Shown: positions 26,276 to 41,326, numbered from the stretch's first letter. The stretch: DNA of 64,000 nt from Shinella zoogloeoides (GCF_003574625.1 NZ_QNUJ01000004.1:434001-498000), one strand, 5' to 3'. Notes: generated by a model not told the origin, from the letters alone. Numbers and translations are program-made.

Positions 26276-26725
26276 TCAGAGGAAGCGGATCATCAGCGCC
26301 CCGGCGACAAGCAGGAGGGCGCCGGCGATGCGGCCGACGGAGATTTCACGAACGGCCATGCCGAGGAAGCCGATGCGGTCGAGCAGGATGCCCGCGAGAA
26401 GCTGGCCGGAGACAGCGAAGGCCATGACGGCGGCCGCGCCGATGCGCGGCGTCAGGTAGATCGCGGTGGTGACATAGATGGTGCCGAGCGCGCCGCCGGC
26501 GACATAGAGCCAGAGGTCCGGTCCGCGCCAGTCGGGCGCCCGCCCCTCGAACGACGCCGTGGCGAGCATCACGATACCGAGGATGATCGCCCCGGAGAGA
26601 AACGAGACGCAGGCGGCCGCGACCGGCATGCTGAGACCGCGTCCGAGCAGGGCGTTGACGGGAGCCTGGATTGCGATGCACGCGCCGGCCGCAATGCCGA
26701 GCAGCGCCCAGAGGAAAGCGGTCAT
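26276..26725 (-). CDS. DMT superfamily transporter, YdcZ / DUF606 type
   Basis: A 149-residue membrane protein with five predicted helices, starting [20 protein letters not shown] and ending [17 protein letters not shown]. This length and helix number are those of the DUF606 (YdcZ) half-size drug/metabolite transporters, which work as dimers. Its substrate is unknown. It sits 8 bp upstream of queA on the same strand and just after the terminator that follows ppiB, so it may belong to the queA-tgt unit. The start at 26725 is chosen because the upstream extension is polar and reads through the terminator hairpin. Confidence 0.85.
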   Translation of the reverse strand: MTAFLWALLGIAAGACIAIQAPVNALLGRGLSMPVAAACVSFLSGAIILGIVMLATASFEGRAPDWRGPDLWLYVAGGALGTIYVTTAIYLTPRIGAAAVMAFAVSGQLLAGILLDRIGFLGMAVREISVGRIAGALLLVAGALMIRFL

Positions 26726-26755
26726 ATCGACTTGTCTCTTGAAAAGCGCACAAAG

Positions 26756-26785
26756 AAAAACCGCGCCCGCCGGGGCGAGCGCGGT
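26756..26785 (-). terminator. Rho-independent terminator after ppiB
   Basis: On the minus strand the stem ACCGCGC / GCGCGGT (26779-26785 with 26760-26766), with further inner pairing, runs into five T residues. It lies 20 bp after the ppiB stop and 31 bp before the DMT transporter start, so it would separate or attenuate transcription between them. Confidence 0.75.
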
Positions 26786-26804
26786 CGAAAACGACGGCTT
26801 TCTA

Positions 26805-27320
26805 TCAGGCTGCCACGTCGGCGGCAACCTTCATGGAGACGATCGAGTCGGGATCGCGCACCGGCTCGCCGCGCTTGATCTTGTCGATGTTTTCCATGCC
26901 TTCGATGACCTGGCCCCAGACGGAATACTGCTTGTTCAGCCAGGGAGCATCCGTGAAGCAGATGAAGAACTGCGAGTTGGCGGAGTTCGGCATCTGGCTG
27001 CGGGCCATCGAGCAGGTGCCGCGCACATGGCTCATGTTGGAGAATTCGGCCTTGAGGTCCGGCTTTTCCGAGCCGCCCATGCCGGCGCGGGCCGGGTTGA
27101 AGTCGGCGCCGCCCTGCTTGCCGAACTTCACGTCGCCCGTCTGGGCCATGAAGTCCTCGATCACGCGGTGGAAGACGACACCGTCATAGGCGCCTTCGCG
27201 CGCCAGTTCCTTGACGCGTGCGACGTGGCCCGGTGCGAGATCCGGAAGAAGCTGGATGACCACCTTTCCCTTCGTGGTCTCCATGATGATGGTGTTTTCC
27301 GGATCCTTGATCTCGGCCAT
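26805..27320 (-). CDS. ppiB: Cytoplasmic cyclophilin-type peptidyl-prolyl isomerase
   Basis: A 171-residue cyclophilin without a signal peptide. The catalytic arginine and neighbours are in VVFHRVIEDFMAQTGD, and the substrate pocket in SMARSQMPNSANSQFFICF. It catalyses cis-trans isomerisation of proline peptide bonds in the cytoplasm. It lies directly downstream of a second, exported cyclophilin gene, with 81 bp between them. Confidence 0.93.
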   Translation of the reverse strand: MAEIKDPENTIIMETTKGKVVIQLLPDLAPGHVARVKELAREGAYDGVVFHRVIEDFMAQTGDVKFGKQGGADFNPARAGMGGSEKPDLKAEFSNMSHVRGTCSMARSQMPNSANSQFFICFTDAPWLNKQYSVWGQVIEGMENIDKIKRGEPVRDPDSIVSMKVAADVAA

Positions 27321-27401
27321 GGTCTTTCTCCTTCTAAAGCCTGTTGCGCAGAAGTGGGGCGCCGCATCGCGATTGCAACATGCGGCCAGTCATAAAGTGG
27401 C

Positions 27402-27968
27402 TTACTTGCCGACGGTGACCTTGATCATCCGGTCGGGGTCGGTCACCGAACCGTTGTTGGCGTCGTCGCCGCGCTTGATCTTGTCGACGTTCTCCATGCC
27501 GGAAACCACCTTGCCGACGACCGTGTACTGGCCGTTGAGGAAGTCGCCCGGCGCGAACATGATGAAGAACTGGGAGTTCGCCGAGTTCGGGTCCTGAGCG
27601 CGGGCCATGCCGACCGTACCGCGCTCGAAGGGAATGTCGGAGAATTCGGCCGGAAGATCCGGCAGGCTGGAGCCGCCCGTGCCGGCCGCCTGCGGCTGGT
27701 AACCGTTCTCCATGTCGCCATACTGCACGTCGCCGGTCTGCGCCATGAAGCCCTCGATCACGCGGTGGAAGGCGACGTTGTCGTATTCGCCGCCGGCGGC
27801 GAGCGCCTTGATGCGCTCGGCATGCTTCGGCGCCTTGTCGTTCAACTCGATGACGACCGGGCCATCCTTGAGCTGGATCGTGATGAAATCGGCGGCCTGG
27901 GCAACGAAGGCGCCGGTTGCGGTCGCAAGGAACAGGGCTCCTGCAAAGGCGTGACGGAGGATGTTCAT
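27402..27968 (-). CDS. ppiA: Periplasmic cyclophilin-type peptidyl-prolyl isomerase
   Basis: A 188-residue cyclophilin with a signal peptide (MNILRHAFAGALFLATATGAFVAQAA), hence periplasmic. Conserved catalytic blocks are VAFHRVIEGFMAQTGD and MARAQDPNSANSQFFIMF. The start at 27968 gives the signal peptide; the frame is open for another 61 codons upstream but these are not conserved-looking and overlap the end of coaD. The pair ppiA-ppiB appears to be one unit with coaD upstream. Confidence 0.93.
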   Translation of the reverse strand: MNILRHAFAGALFLATATGAFVAQAADFITIQLKDGPVVIELNDKAPKHAERIKALAAGGEYDNVAFHRVIEGFMAQTGDVQYGDMENGYQPQAAGTGGSSLPDLPAEFSDIPFERGTVGMARAQDPNSANSQFFIMFAPGDFLNGQYTVVGKVVSGMENVDKIKRGDDANNGSVTDPDRMIKVTVGK

Positions 27969-28002
27969 GATAGCTCCCTTGAGGGGTTCAGGATGATTGT
28001 AC

Positions 28003-28497
28003 TCAGCCCTTTCGAAGGGCTTTGAGGGCCGCAAGGACGGGCGCCGGAACGAAGGCGCCGACATCGCCACCCATGGCCGCGATCTGGCGGACCAATGTGG
28101 CGGTAATGGGCCGCGAGGCAACGCCCGCCGGCAGAAAGATCGTCTGCACATCGGGCGCCATCTGCCGGTTCATGCCGGCCATCTGCATCTCGTAATCGAG
28201 ATCCGTCCCGTCGCGCAGGCCCCGGATGAGGAGATGCGCCTTGTGGGTGCGCGCGGCATCGACGACCAGGTTGGCGAAGGAGACGACGCTGACATCCCCT
28301 GCCCGCTCCGGCAGGGCCTCGGCGATGGACTGGCGGATGAGGTCGGCGCGCTCCTCGAACGAGAAGAGCGGCGTCTTGCCGGGATGGATGCCGATGGCGA
28401 CGATGACCCTGGGCGCCACGTTCAGCGCCTGGACCAGCACGTCGATGTGGCCGTTGGTGATCGGATCGAAGGAGCCAGGGTAGAAGGCGACTGTCAT
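28003..28497 (-). CDS. coaD: Phosphopantetheine adenylyltransferase
   Basis: A 164-residue nucleotidyltransferase that makes dephospho-CoA from 4'-phosphopantetheine and ATP. It begins [20 protein letters not shown], with the T/HxGH motif at TNGH, and contains [15 protein letters not shown] and the ATP-binding region. It lies 34 bp upstream of ppiA and is the first gene of the leftward series. A candidate LexA-type box lies 86 bp upstream of its start. Confidence 0.96.
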   Translation of the reverse strand: MTVAFYPGSFDPITNGHIDVLVQALNVAPRVIVAIGIHPGKTPLFSFEERADLIRQSIAEALPERAGDVSVVSFANLVVDAARTHKAHLLIRGLRDGTDLDYEMQMAGMNRQMAPDVQTIFLPAGVASRPITATLVRQIAAMGGDVGAFVPAPVLAALKALRKG

Positions 28498-28582
28498 CGG
28501 CGGGGTCCCGTTTGCCGCCTTTTGTCACGGACCGCCTCTTTCCGCAAGGTCGCGGCACGCGCTGTCCCCTGTTGAAGAACAT

Positions 28583-28597
28583 GAACCGCGCATGAAC
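28583..28597. promoter_or_regulatory. Candidate SOS (LexA) box
   Basis: GAAC-CGCGCAT-GAAC is an exact match, on the opposite strand, to the alphaproteobacterial LexA box GTTC-N7-GTTC. It lies between coaD (start 28497) and the two micro-ORFs (first start 28738), so either direction could be controlled. The spacer is GC-rich, which is less typical than the T-run in the uvrA box. A chance match somewhere in about 6 kb of intergenic DNA is roughly one in five by my estimate, so this is a candidate only. Confidence 0.4.
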
Positions 28598-28737
28598 GGG
28601 CCGTTCAAGACCATTTCAGGCGCCGCATGTCTAAATGACAGCATAGGGGTCGGGAACAATATGCGCGGTGGCGCATTTTACCGGCCGAACCCAACGGAAC
28701 AAGTAACGCGTTTCCTTAGGCTGGAAGGAACACGAAA

Positions 28738-28863
28738 ATGGCACTCGCTCTACTTTGCATGACCATGTTCATCGCGCTGACCGCAGCAACGATCCATGCG
28801 CTGCGGGAAGAGGATCGCCCGGCAGCGCCCAAGGTCGCCGGCCGCGGCAAGTGGCTGCGCTGA
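28738..28863 (+). CDS. Membrane microprotein, 41 aa (first of a tandem pair)
   Basis: A 41-codon ORF starting MALALLCMTMFIALTAATIH. Residues 2-20 form a single hydrophobic helix, and the rest is polar and basic, ending GRGKWLR. AAGGA stands 9 bp before the ATG at 28738. Its stop is 10 bp before the start of a second micro-ORF. No family can be named. The helix-plus-basic-tail layout suits a small inner-membrane regulator. The candidate LexA box ends 141 bp upstream of the start. Confidence 0.6.
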   Translation: MALALLCMTMFIALTAATIHALREEDRPAAPKVAGRGKWLR

Positions 28864-28873
28864 GGCGTTTCCC

Positions 28874-29020
28874 ATGGCCGCGATCAGCATCCTTTCCATG
28901 GTCTTCATCAGCACGGTCTTCACGATGGACTTTGCCCGCACGATCCTTGAGATCAAGCGTGAGCGCGCGGTTCTGAAGGCCGTCCGGCTGAGAACGAAAG
29001 CAGGCGGCTTCGGCGTCTGA
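28874..29020 (+). CDS. Membrane microprotein, 48 aa (second of a tandem pair)
   Basis: A 48-codon ORF starting MAAISILSMVFISTVFTMDF, with a hydrophobic helix at about residues 3-20, then an amphipathic basic segment (RTILEIKRERAVLKAVRLR). AGG in TGAGGCG, overlapping the stop of the first microprotein, can serve as the ribosome site. Two hairpins, the second with a T-run, follow the stop. Function unknown; likely co-expressed with the 41-aa ORF. Confidence 0.6.
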   Translation: MAAISILSMVFISTVFTMDFARTILEIKRERAVLKAVRLRTKAGGFGV

Positions 29021-29044
29021 GAGCGCCCCCTTGCCGCCGTCAAA

Positions 29045-29119
29045 GCGGGCAGTCTTCCCTCCGGGCTGCCCGCTCCAAATGAAAAGCCGGACGGTCGTTC
29101 CCTGCCCGTCCGGCTTTTT
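29045..29119. terminator. Tandem hairpins, bidirectional terminator between the micro-ORFs and gyrA
   Basis: First hairpin GCGGGCAG / CTGCCCGC (29045-29052 with 29066-29073); second, stronger hairpin AAAAGCCGGACGG / CCGTCCGGCTTTT (29082-29094 with 29106-29118). The second has T residues on the right and A residues on the left, so it can stop both the rightward micro-ORF transcript and the leftward gyrA transcript. Confidence 0.85.
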
Positions 29120-29142
29120 CATGTCCTGAATTTGGGCGAGGA

Positions 29143-31923
<2,781 letters not shown>

Positions 31924-32137
31924 TTTCGGTCACGATCTTTGTTCAGAATCAGTGCTGATTTTATAGCCTACCGGCACCCGAAGCGCCAATTTCGCCAAGG
32001 GTTTTGAACAGGCTTTTCCCAGAAAATCCGCCAATTTGCGCATTTTCGTGGCCGCCCTTCCCTAATGCGCCGCCCTCGCCTAACAATGCGGGCACAAGGC
32101 CGTCGAAACGGCCGTTCAAGGCGAGGGGAACGCCGCA

Positions 32138-32767
32138 ATGCTGAACATCGATCTTCTGGTCAATGCCGTCACGACGCTGCTCGTGACCCTCGACCCGCCG
32201 GGCCTTGCGCCGATCTTCCTGGGGCTCACTGTCGGCATGACGCGACCGCAGCGCAAGCAGGTGGCGCTGCGCGGCTCGCTGATCGCCTTCTGCATCCTCG
32301 CCGTCTTCGCCCTGACGGGCGCCGGCGTGCTCTCGCTGCTCGGCATCTCCATCGGCGCCTTCCGCATCGCCGGCGGCCTGCTGCTGTTCTGGATCGCCTT
32401 CGAGATGATCTTCGAGCGCCGCAACGAGCGGAAGGAAAAAACCAGCGAAGTGGCGATCACCCGCGATCACATCCACAATATCGCGGTCTTCCCGCTCGCC
32501 CTGCCCCTCATCGCCGGTCCCGGCGCGATCTCCGCAACGATCCTCCTCTCCGGTTCATTCCCCTCCGTCCTGGAGCGCACCGCCCTCATCGGCGTCCTCG
32601 CGCTCTGCCTCGTCGTCCTCTTCCTCTCGCTGGTCATCGCCGAGCGCATCGACCGCTTCCTCGGCAATACCGGCCGCGCGATCCTGACACGCCTGCTCGG
32701 CGTGATCCTCGCCGCGCTGGCGGTGCAGTTCGTGGTGGATGGGGTGAAATCGGTATTCATCGGCTGA
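32138..32767 (+). CDS. MarC family integral membrane protein
   Basis: A 209-residue membrane protein with six predicted helices, starting MLNIDLLVNAVTTLLVTLDP. The conserved MarC blocks FAL-TG-GVLSLLGISIGAFRIAGG, IFPLALPLIAGPGAI-like VFPLALPLIAGPGAIS and the final GVILAALAVQFVVDGV are visible. Despite the name, the family has no proven role in drug resistance. The ATG at 32138 has GAGGGGA upstream. It is followed by a terminator shared with ssb. Confidence 0.9.
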   Translation: MLNIDLLVNAVTTLLVTLDPPGLAPIFLGLTVGMTRPQRKQVALRGSLIAFCILAVFALTGAGVLSLLGISIGAFRIAGGLLLFWIAFEMIFERRNERKEKTSEVAITRDHIHNIAVFPLALPLIAGPGAISATILLSGSFPSVLERTALIGVLALCLVVLFLSLVIAERIDRFLGNTGRAILTRLLGVILAALAVQFVVDGVKSVFIG

Positions 32768-32838
32768 CGCGGCCCGAAGGTCGAGTGTACCGCTCGCGAT
32801 AGCGGGCCGCCGCCGTTCCCAAAGCCTTCTTCAAAGAA

Positions 32839-32866
32839 AAAGGCCGGCGCTCAGGCCGGCCTTTCG
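32839..32866. terminator. Bidirectional terminator between marC-family gene and ssb
   Basis: Stem AAAGGCCGG (32839-32847) with CCGGCCTTT (32856-32864) and an eight-base loop; A residues precede it and T residues follow. The two flanking genes converge on it. Confidence 0.8.
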
Positions 32867-32878
32867 TTGTTCTCGTTC

Positions 32879-33412
32879 TCAGAACGGAATGTCGTCATCC
32901 ATGTCGCGGGCCATGGAGCCGCCGCCACCCGAGCGGCTGCCGCTGCCACCACCGCCAGAGGCCGGGCGCGAACCGTAGTCGTCATAGCTCGGCGCGCCGC
33001 CGCCGTAATTGCTGCTGCCACCGAAATCACCGCCGCCGCGGCGCTCGCCGCCGCCCTCGCCGCGACCGTCGAGCATGGTCAGCGTGGAGTTGAAGCCCTG
33101 CAGCACGATCTCCGTCGAATAACGATCGTTGCCGGTCTGGTCCTGCCACTTGCGGGTCTGCAGCGCGCCCTCGATATAGAGCTTGGCGCCCTTCTTCACA
33201 TATTGCTCGACGACCTTGCACAGGCCTTCGTTGAAGACGACGACATTGTGCCATTCCGTCTTCTCGCGGCGTTCGCCGCTGTTGCGGTCGCGCCAGGTCT
33301 CGGAGGTGGCGATGCGCAGGTTGGCGATCGGCCGACCGTCCTGCGTCCGGCGGATTTCCGGGTCAGCCCCGACATTCCCGATCAAGATCACCTTGTTGAC
33401 GCTACCAGCCAT
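32879..33412 (-). CDS. ssb: Single-stranded DNA-binding protein
   Basis: A 177-residue SSB. The N-terminal OB fold (about residues 1-110) begins MAGSVNKVILIGNVGADPEI and includes RTQDGRPIANLRIATSE and the tryptophan-bearing KTEWHNVVVFNE. A glycine- and serine-rich disordered linker follows, and the protein ends in the acidic tip DDDIPF that recruits repair partners. It is divergent from uvrA with an SOS box in the gap, the same pairing as in enterobacteria. Confidence 0.97.
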   Translation of the reverse strand: MAGSVNKVILIGNVGADPEIRRTQDGRPIANLRIATSETWRDRNSGERREKTEWHNVVVFNEGLCKVVEQYVKKGAKLYIEGALQTRKWQDQTGNDRYSTEIVLQGFNSTLTMLDGRGEGGGERRGGGDFGGSSNYGGGAPSYDDYGSRPASGGGGSGSRSGGGGSMARDMDDDIPF

Positions 33413-33548
33413 GCCCGTACTTCCCGTTGTCGCGCCGGACGAAAGGCGCCGGCATCATTATCACTACACGAATGCGGCATCTTATCGGCTGCAGCGCGCC
33501 AGCGCCGCCCCGTGCAAGCGATAATCCACAGATCAATTGCGAAAATTC

Positions 33549-33563
33549 GTTCTTTTTTTGTTC
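33549..33563. promoter_or_regulatory. SOS (LexA) box between ssb and uvrA
   Basis: GTTC-TTTTTTT-GTTC is an exact match to the alphaproteobacterial LexA site GTTC-N7-GTTC. It lies 141 bp before the uvrA start used here and 136 bp before the ssb start, in a 291-bp divergent promoter region. Established knowledge of uvrA regulation in rhizobia makes this a confident call. Confidence 0.85.
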
Positions 33564-33703
33564 TAATAATTCCCTACACTCTTGTCAACCGAATCGGAAA
33601 CGGGCACGGAATCTTCTGACCGCGCATGGACAGGCTCCAACCAATGCCTACATAGGGGCCGACCCCTTCTGCAATGCGCAACGACCTTCTGACGCTGGAT
33701 ACC

Positions 33704-36622
<2,919 letters not shown>

Positions 36623-36639
36623 TCACACGGGAGGAGACC

Positions 36640-37443
36640 ATGAGCACATCCGGCACCATAAGAACCGGCATCGGCGGCTGGACCTTCGAACCGTGGGAGG
36701 GAACCTTCTATCCCGAAAAGCTGCCGAAGAAGCGGCAGCTCGAATTCGCCAGTCGCGAATTGTCGGCCATCGAGGTGAACGGCACCTATTACGGCTCGCA
36801 GAAGCCGGAGACCTTCGCCAAATGGGCCTCGGAAGTGCCGGACGGTTTCATCTTCTCGCTCAAGGCGAGCCGCTTCACGACGAACCGCAAGGTCCTCGCC
36901 GACGGCGGCGAATCCGTCAAGAAATTCCTGACGCAGGGGATTGCCGAACTCGGCGACCATCTCGGTCCGATTCTCTGGCAATTCCCGCCGACGAAGAAAT
37001 TCGAGCCCGAGGATTTCGAGGGGTTCCTGAAGCTGCTGCCGGAAAGACTGGACGGGCTCAAGCTGAAACACGCGCTCGAAGTGCGCCATGACAGCTTCAA
37101 GGTGCCGGAATTCGCCGCGCTTGCCCGCAAGCACAATATGGCGATCGTCTATGCGCAGCATGAGGACTATCCCGAAATCGCCGACGTGACGGCGGATTTC
37201 GTCTATGCCCGCCTGCAGCGCGGGTCGGACGACATCGAGACCTGCTATCCCGCAAAGGCGCTGGACGAATGGGCGGGACGGCTCAAGGACTGGGCCAGCG
37301 GCGGCGAGCCGTCCGACCTGCCGAAGGTCGACCCCGAGACGAGCCCCGCCGGCAAGGCCCGCGACGTCTTCGCCTTCTTCATTACCTCCGGCAAGGTCAA
37401 CGCCCCGAACGGCGCGCGCGAACTGAAGAAGCGGACCGGTTGA
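36640..37443 (+). CDS. DUF72 family protein (YecE-like)
   Basis: A 267-residue TIM-barrel-like protein of the DUF72 family: IRTGIGGWTFEPWEGTFYP at the N-terminus, ELSAIEVNGTYYGSQKPETF, WQFPPTKKFEPEDFEGFL and EVRHDSF. The family has no settled biochemical function. The ATG at 36640 is preceded by GGGAGGAG. It starts 17 bp after uvrA and may be expressed with it, which would tie it to DNA damage, though this is inference only. Confidence 0.88.
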   Translation: MSTSGTIRTGIGGWTFEPWEGTFYPEKLPKKRQLEFASRELSAIEVNGTYYGSQKPETFAKWASEVPDGFIFSLKASRFTTNRKVLADGGESVKKFLTQGIAELGDHLGPILWQFPPTKKFEPEDFEGFLKLLPERLDGLKLKHALEVRHDSFKVPEFAALARKHNMAIVYAQHEDYPEIADVTADFVYARLQRGSDDIETCYPAKALDEWAGRLKDWASGGEPSDLPKVDPETSPAGKARDVFAFFITSGKVNAPNGARELKKRTG

Positions 37444-37479
37444 GGAAAAGTTCGAGTCTTCTCGACGGAAGCGAAACGC

Positions 37480-38967
37480 TCACGCCGCGGGCCAGGGCGG
37501 GATGGCCTCTGGAAGATCCTCCGCCGTCAGCCCCTCGCCCGCGATGTTTCCGGCCTCGCCGTGGCGCCAGACGGCGCTGGCCGCGGCTTCGAAGGCGGGC
37601 ATGCCTTGGGTCAGATGCGCGCCGACGATGCCCGCCAGCACATCGCCCGAGCCGGCGGTGGCGAGCCAGGGCGGTGCATTCTCGTTGACGAGCGCGCGGC
37701 CGTCGGGCGCGGCGATCACCGTATCGGCGCCCTTGAGGATCACGGCCGCATGGCTTCTGGCGGCCGCCTTCTGCGCGCGATCGATCTTGGAAAGCGTCCC
37801 GTCGCCGGCAAGGTCGGGGAAGAGCCGTGCGAATTCCCCGTCATGCGGCGTCAGCACCAGCCGCGTGTCACCGCCGGCGAAAAGCCCGAAGAGTGCGTCC
37901 GGCGTATCGCGAAAGGCGCTGATACCGTCGGCATCGAGCACGAGGCGGCGGCCCTTTGCGGCGATCAGGCCGACATAGGCTCTCGCCCTCCCGGCGTCTC
38001 CGAAGCCGGGGCCGAGCACGAAGGTTTTGAGGCGCTCGTCTTCGAGCAGGGCGGCGAGGTCGGCCTCCCCGTCCACGCCTTTCAGCATCACGCCAGTCAG
38101 ATGGGCGGCATTGGCGGGAAGCGCGTCCGTGGGAGAAAGCACGGTGACGAGGCCGGCCCCGGCGCGAAGGCCGGCCGCCGCGGAAAGCCGCGCCGCGCCG
38201 GTGGCGATGGCAGGGCCGGAGAAGACGGCGAGATGGCCGCGGACATATTTGTGCGTTGCGCCGGTCTGCTGCGGTTCGGCAAGCCGCCAGACATAAGGTG
38301 TGTTCACCCGGACATGGCCGGCATGGCCGGCAAGGATGCGGCCGGGAATGCCGATGTCGAAAACCTCCACGTCGCCGGCAAATGTCCTGCCGGGCAGGAG
38401 CAGGTGGCCCGGCTTGCGGCACATGAAGGTGACGGTCGCGACAGCCTCGAAGGCCGCGCCCCTCACCTCTCCCGTCCGCCCGTCGATACCGGACGGCAGG
38501 TCCACAGCAAGGACCGGCAGCGCATGCCGGCGCACGGCCTCGACGACCTGCACGGCCTCGTCCGGCAGGTCGCGCGACAGGCCAGCGCCGAACAACGCAT
38601 CGACGATCACGTCGCCCGTGCGCGGCCCATATTCCGCAAGCGGCATCGGTGCGGCGCCGAAATGCCGCAAGGCAATGGCCGCGTCGCCCCTGAGCGCGGC
38701 CGTATCGCCGAGGGCGTGGACGGCGACCTCCGCGCCGGCCGCCTCTAGCGCCCGCGCGGCGACATATCCATCGCCGCCATTGTTGCCGGGGCCGCAGAGC
38801 ACGACGAAGCGGTGCGCTTCGGGAAAGCGCCGCAGCGCCGCCGCCGCGACCGCCTGCCCGGCCCGCTCCATCAGGCCGTAGCTCGCAAGGCCCGATGCCG
38901 CGGCGGCGGCATCGATGCGGTCCATGTCCCCGGGCGTGACGATCAAGGTGTCTATTTCCTGGTGCAT
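37480..38967 (-). CDS. nnrDE: Bifunctional NAD(P)H-hydrate epimerase / ADP-dependent dehydratase
   Basis: A 495-residue fusion that repairs hydrated NAD(P)H. The N-terminal YjeF_N epimerase half (about 1-205) has LCGPGNNGGDGYVAARAL and VDLPSGIDGRTGEV. The C-terminal kinase-like dehydratase half has KYVRGHLAVFSG, VLDADGISAF, LTPHDGEFARLF, and ATAGSGDVLAGIVGA. The enzyme restores NADH and NADPH damaged by heat or acid. The frame extends to 39024, but the ATG at 38967 gives MHQEIDTLIVTPGDMDRID, a usual N-terminus. It is divergent from glnB. Confidence 0.92.
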   Translation of the reverse strand: MHQEIDTLIVTPGDMDRIDAAAAASGLASYGLMERAGQAVAAAALRRFPEAHRFVVLCGPGNNGGDGYVAARALEAAGAEVAVHALGDTAALRGDAAIALRHFGAAPMPLAEYGPRTGDVIVDALFGAGLSRDLPDEAVQVVEAVRRHALPVLAVDLPSGIDGRTGEVRGAAFEAVATVTFMCRKPGHLLLPGRTFAGDVEVFDIGIPGRILAGHAGHVRVNTPYVWRLAEPQQTGATHKYVRGHLAVFSGPAIATGAARLSAAAGLRAGAGLVTVLSPTDALPANAAHLTGVMLKGVDGEADLAALLEDERLKTFVLGPGFGDAGRARAYVGLIAAKGRRLVLDADGISAFRDTPDALFGLFAGGDTRLVLTPHDGEFARLFPDLAGDGTLSKIDRAQKAAARSHAAVILKGADTVIAAPDGRALVNENAPPWLATAGSGDVLAGIVGAHLTQGMPAFEAAASAVWRHGEAGNIAGEGLTAEDLPEAIPPWPAA

Positions 38968-39210
38968 GCCCCACCATGCCCGCAAAAACGCCGCCGGGGC
39001 AAGGTCGTCGGCCATCTTCGCCAAAAGCCTGAATTTTATGCATCTGCATATTCGATATGCTCAAATTTGCAGCTTTCTGAGGCAGCGTTGCCCGGCACTC
39101 CGCCTCCTTCGGCCATCCGGAAAGCAAAGAGACAATTTTTAGGCAGGAACCCCTAGCCCTTTTGCCCGGAAAGCCGCATCATCGCCGCGTGAGGACGAGC
39201 GGGATGGTGA

Positions 39211-39672
<462 letters not shown>

Positions 39673-39731
39673 TCCCGCCTCGCCTTCCGGCCAAGGCTTT
39701 CCATCTCGTCATCTCACACAGGAACCAACAC

Positions 39732-41141
39732 ATGACGACTGCCAATGACATCCTCAAGCAAATCAAGGAAAACGACGTAAAGTTCGTCGACCTGCGCTAC
39801 ACGGACCCCCGTGGCAAGCTGCACCACATCACGATGGACGTCAGCTGCGTCGATGAGGACATGTTCGCCGACGGCGTCATGTTCGACGGCTCCTCGATCG
39901 GCGGCTGGAAGGCCATCAACGAGTCCGACATGGTGATGATGCCCGATCCGGCCACCGCCCATATGGACCCGTTCTTCGCGCAGTCCACCATGGTCATCTT
40001 CTGCGACATCCTCGAGCCGGTCTCGGGCGAAGCCTATAACCGCGACCCGCGCGGCACCGCCAAGAAGGCCGAAGCCTTCCTCAAGGCCTCGGGCATCGGC
40101 GACACCGTCTATGCCGGCCCGGAGCCGGAATTCTTCGTCTTCGACGACGTCAAGTACAAGGCCGACCCGTACAATACCGGCTTCAAGCTCGACAGCTCGG
40201 AACTGCCCTCCAACGACGACACCGCCTACGAAACCGGCAATCTCGGCCATCGTCCGCGCGTCAAGGGCGGCTACCTGCCGGTCCCGCCGGTCGACAGCTG
40301 CCAGGACATGCGCTCCGAGATGCTGACGGTCCTCACCGAAATGGGCGTCACCGTCGAAAAGCAGCACCATGAAGTGGCCGCCGCCCAGCACGAGCTCGGC
40401 GTCAAGTTCGACACGCTGGTTCGCAGCGCCGACAAGGTGCAGATCTACAAATACGCCGTGCATCAGGTCGCCAATGCCTATGGCAAGACGGCAACCTTCA
40501 TGCCGAAGCCGATCTTCGGCGACAACGGCTCGGGCATGCACGTCCACCTGTCGATCTGGAAGGACTCGAAGCCGACCTTCGCCGGCGACGAATATGCCGG
40601 CCTTTCCGAGAGCTGCCTCTACTTCATCGGCGGCATCATCAAGCATGCCAAGGCCATCAACGCCTTCACCAACCCGACGACGAACTCCTACAAGCGTCTC
40701 GTCCCGGGCTATGAAGCGCCGGTCCTGCTCGCCTATTCGGCCCGCAACCGTTCGGCTTCCTGCCGCATTCCGTTCGGCACGGGTCCGAAGTCCAAGCGCG
40801 TCGAAATCCGCTTCCCCGACCCGCTCGGCAACCCCTATCTCGGCTTCGCCGCCATGCTGATGGCCGGCCTCGACGGCATCAAGAACAAGATCCATCCCGG
40901 CAAGGCCATGGACAAGGACCTCTACGACCTGCCGCCGAAGGAGCTGAAGAAGATCCCGACCGTCTGCGGCTCGCTGCGCGAGGCCCTCGAAAACCTCGAC
41001 AAGGACCGCAAGTTCCTGACCGCCGGCGGCGTGTTCGACGACGACCAGATCGATTCCTACATCGAACTGAAGATGGCGGAAGTCATGCGCTTCGAAATGA
41101 CCCCGCACCCGGTCGAGTTCGACATGTACTACTCCGCCTGA
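39732..41141 (+). CDS. glnA: Glutamine synthetase type I
   Basis: A 469-residue GSI that makes glutamine from glutamate and ammonia. Signatures include [11 protein letters not shown] near residue 58, the catalytic [22 protein letters not shown] and the [11 protein letters not shown] block. The adenylylation tyrosine is Y398 in [10 protein letters not shown], so GlnE can control it. It follows glnB and is closed by two hairpins. Its length is the normal 469. Confidence 0.98.
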   Translation: MTTANDILKQIKENDVKFVDLRYTDPRGKLHHITMDVSCVDEDMFADGVMFDGSSIGGWKAINESDMVMMPDPATAHMDPFFAQSTMVIFCDILEPVSGEAYNRDPRGTAKKAEAFLKASGIGDTVYAGPEPEFFVFDDVKYKADPYNTGFKLDSSELPSNDDTAYETGNLGHRPRVKGGYLPVPPVDSCQDMRSEMLTVLTEMGVTVEKQHHEVAAAQHELGVKFDTLVRSADKVQIYKYAVHQVANAYGKTATFMPKPIFGDNGSGMHVHLSIWKDSKPTFAGDEYAGLSESCLYFIGGIIKHAKAINAFTNPTTNSYKRLVPGYEAPVLLAYSARNRSASCRIPFGTGPKSKRVEIRFPDPLGNPYLGFAAMLMAGLDGIKNKIHPGKAMDKDLYDLPPKELKKIPTVCGSLREALENLDKDRKFLTAGGVFDDDQIDSYIELKMAEVMRFEMTPHPVEFDMYYSA

Positions 41142-41153
41142 CCGGCGGCATTC

Positions 41154-41214
41154 CCTCCCGCCTTCGGGCGGGAGGTGCTCCATATGGGAAACCCGGCCAT
41201 CGGCCGGGTTTTTT
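41154..41214 (+). terminator. Tandem hairpin terminator after glnA
   Basis: Hairpin 1 is CCTCCCGCC / GGCGGGAGG closed by a TTCG tetraloop (41154-41175). Hairpin 2 is AAACCCGGCC / GGCCGGGTTT (41189-41198 with 41202-41211) followed by a T-run. The second is the classic intrinsic terminator. Confidence 0.85.
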
Positions 41215-41326
41215 GTTGCCGGCAGGGTAGCATGCCGGTCAGGTCGCGGGTGTCGCTGGATTCTCGGGCTCGACTCGAGGATTCAGGCCAGACGCCGGCC
41301 AGCGACAGGAACACCCTCTCGTAGCG

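Noticed and set aside
26726-26790. preQ1 riboswitch upstream of the queA unit
   Set aside because: The only structure is a GC-rich hairpin with a T-run, a terminator; there is no A-rich tail or pseudoknot-like pairing of a preQ1-I aptamer.
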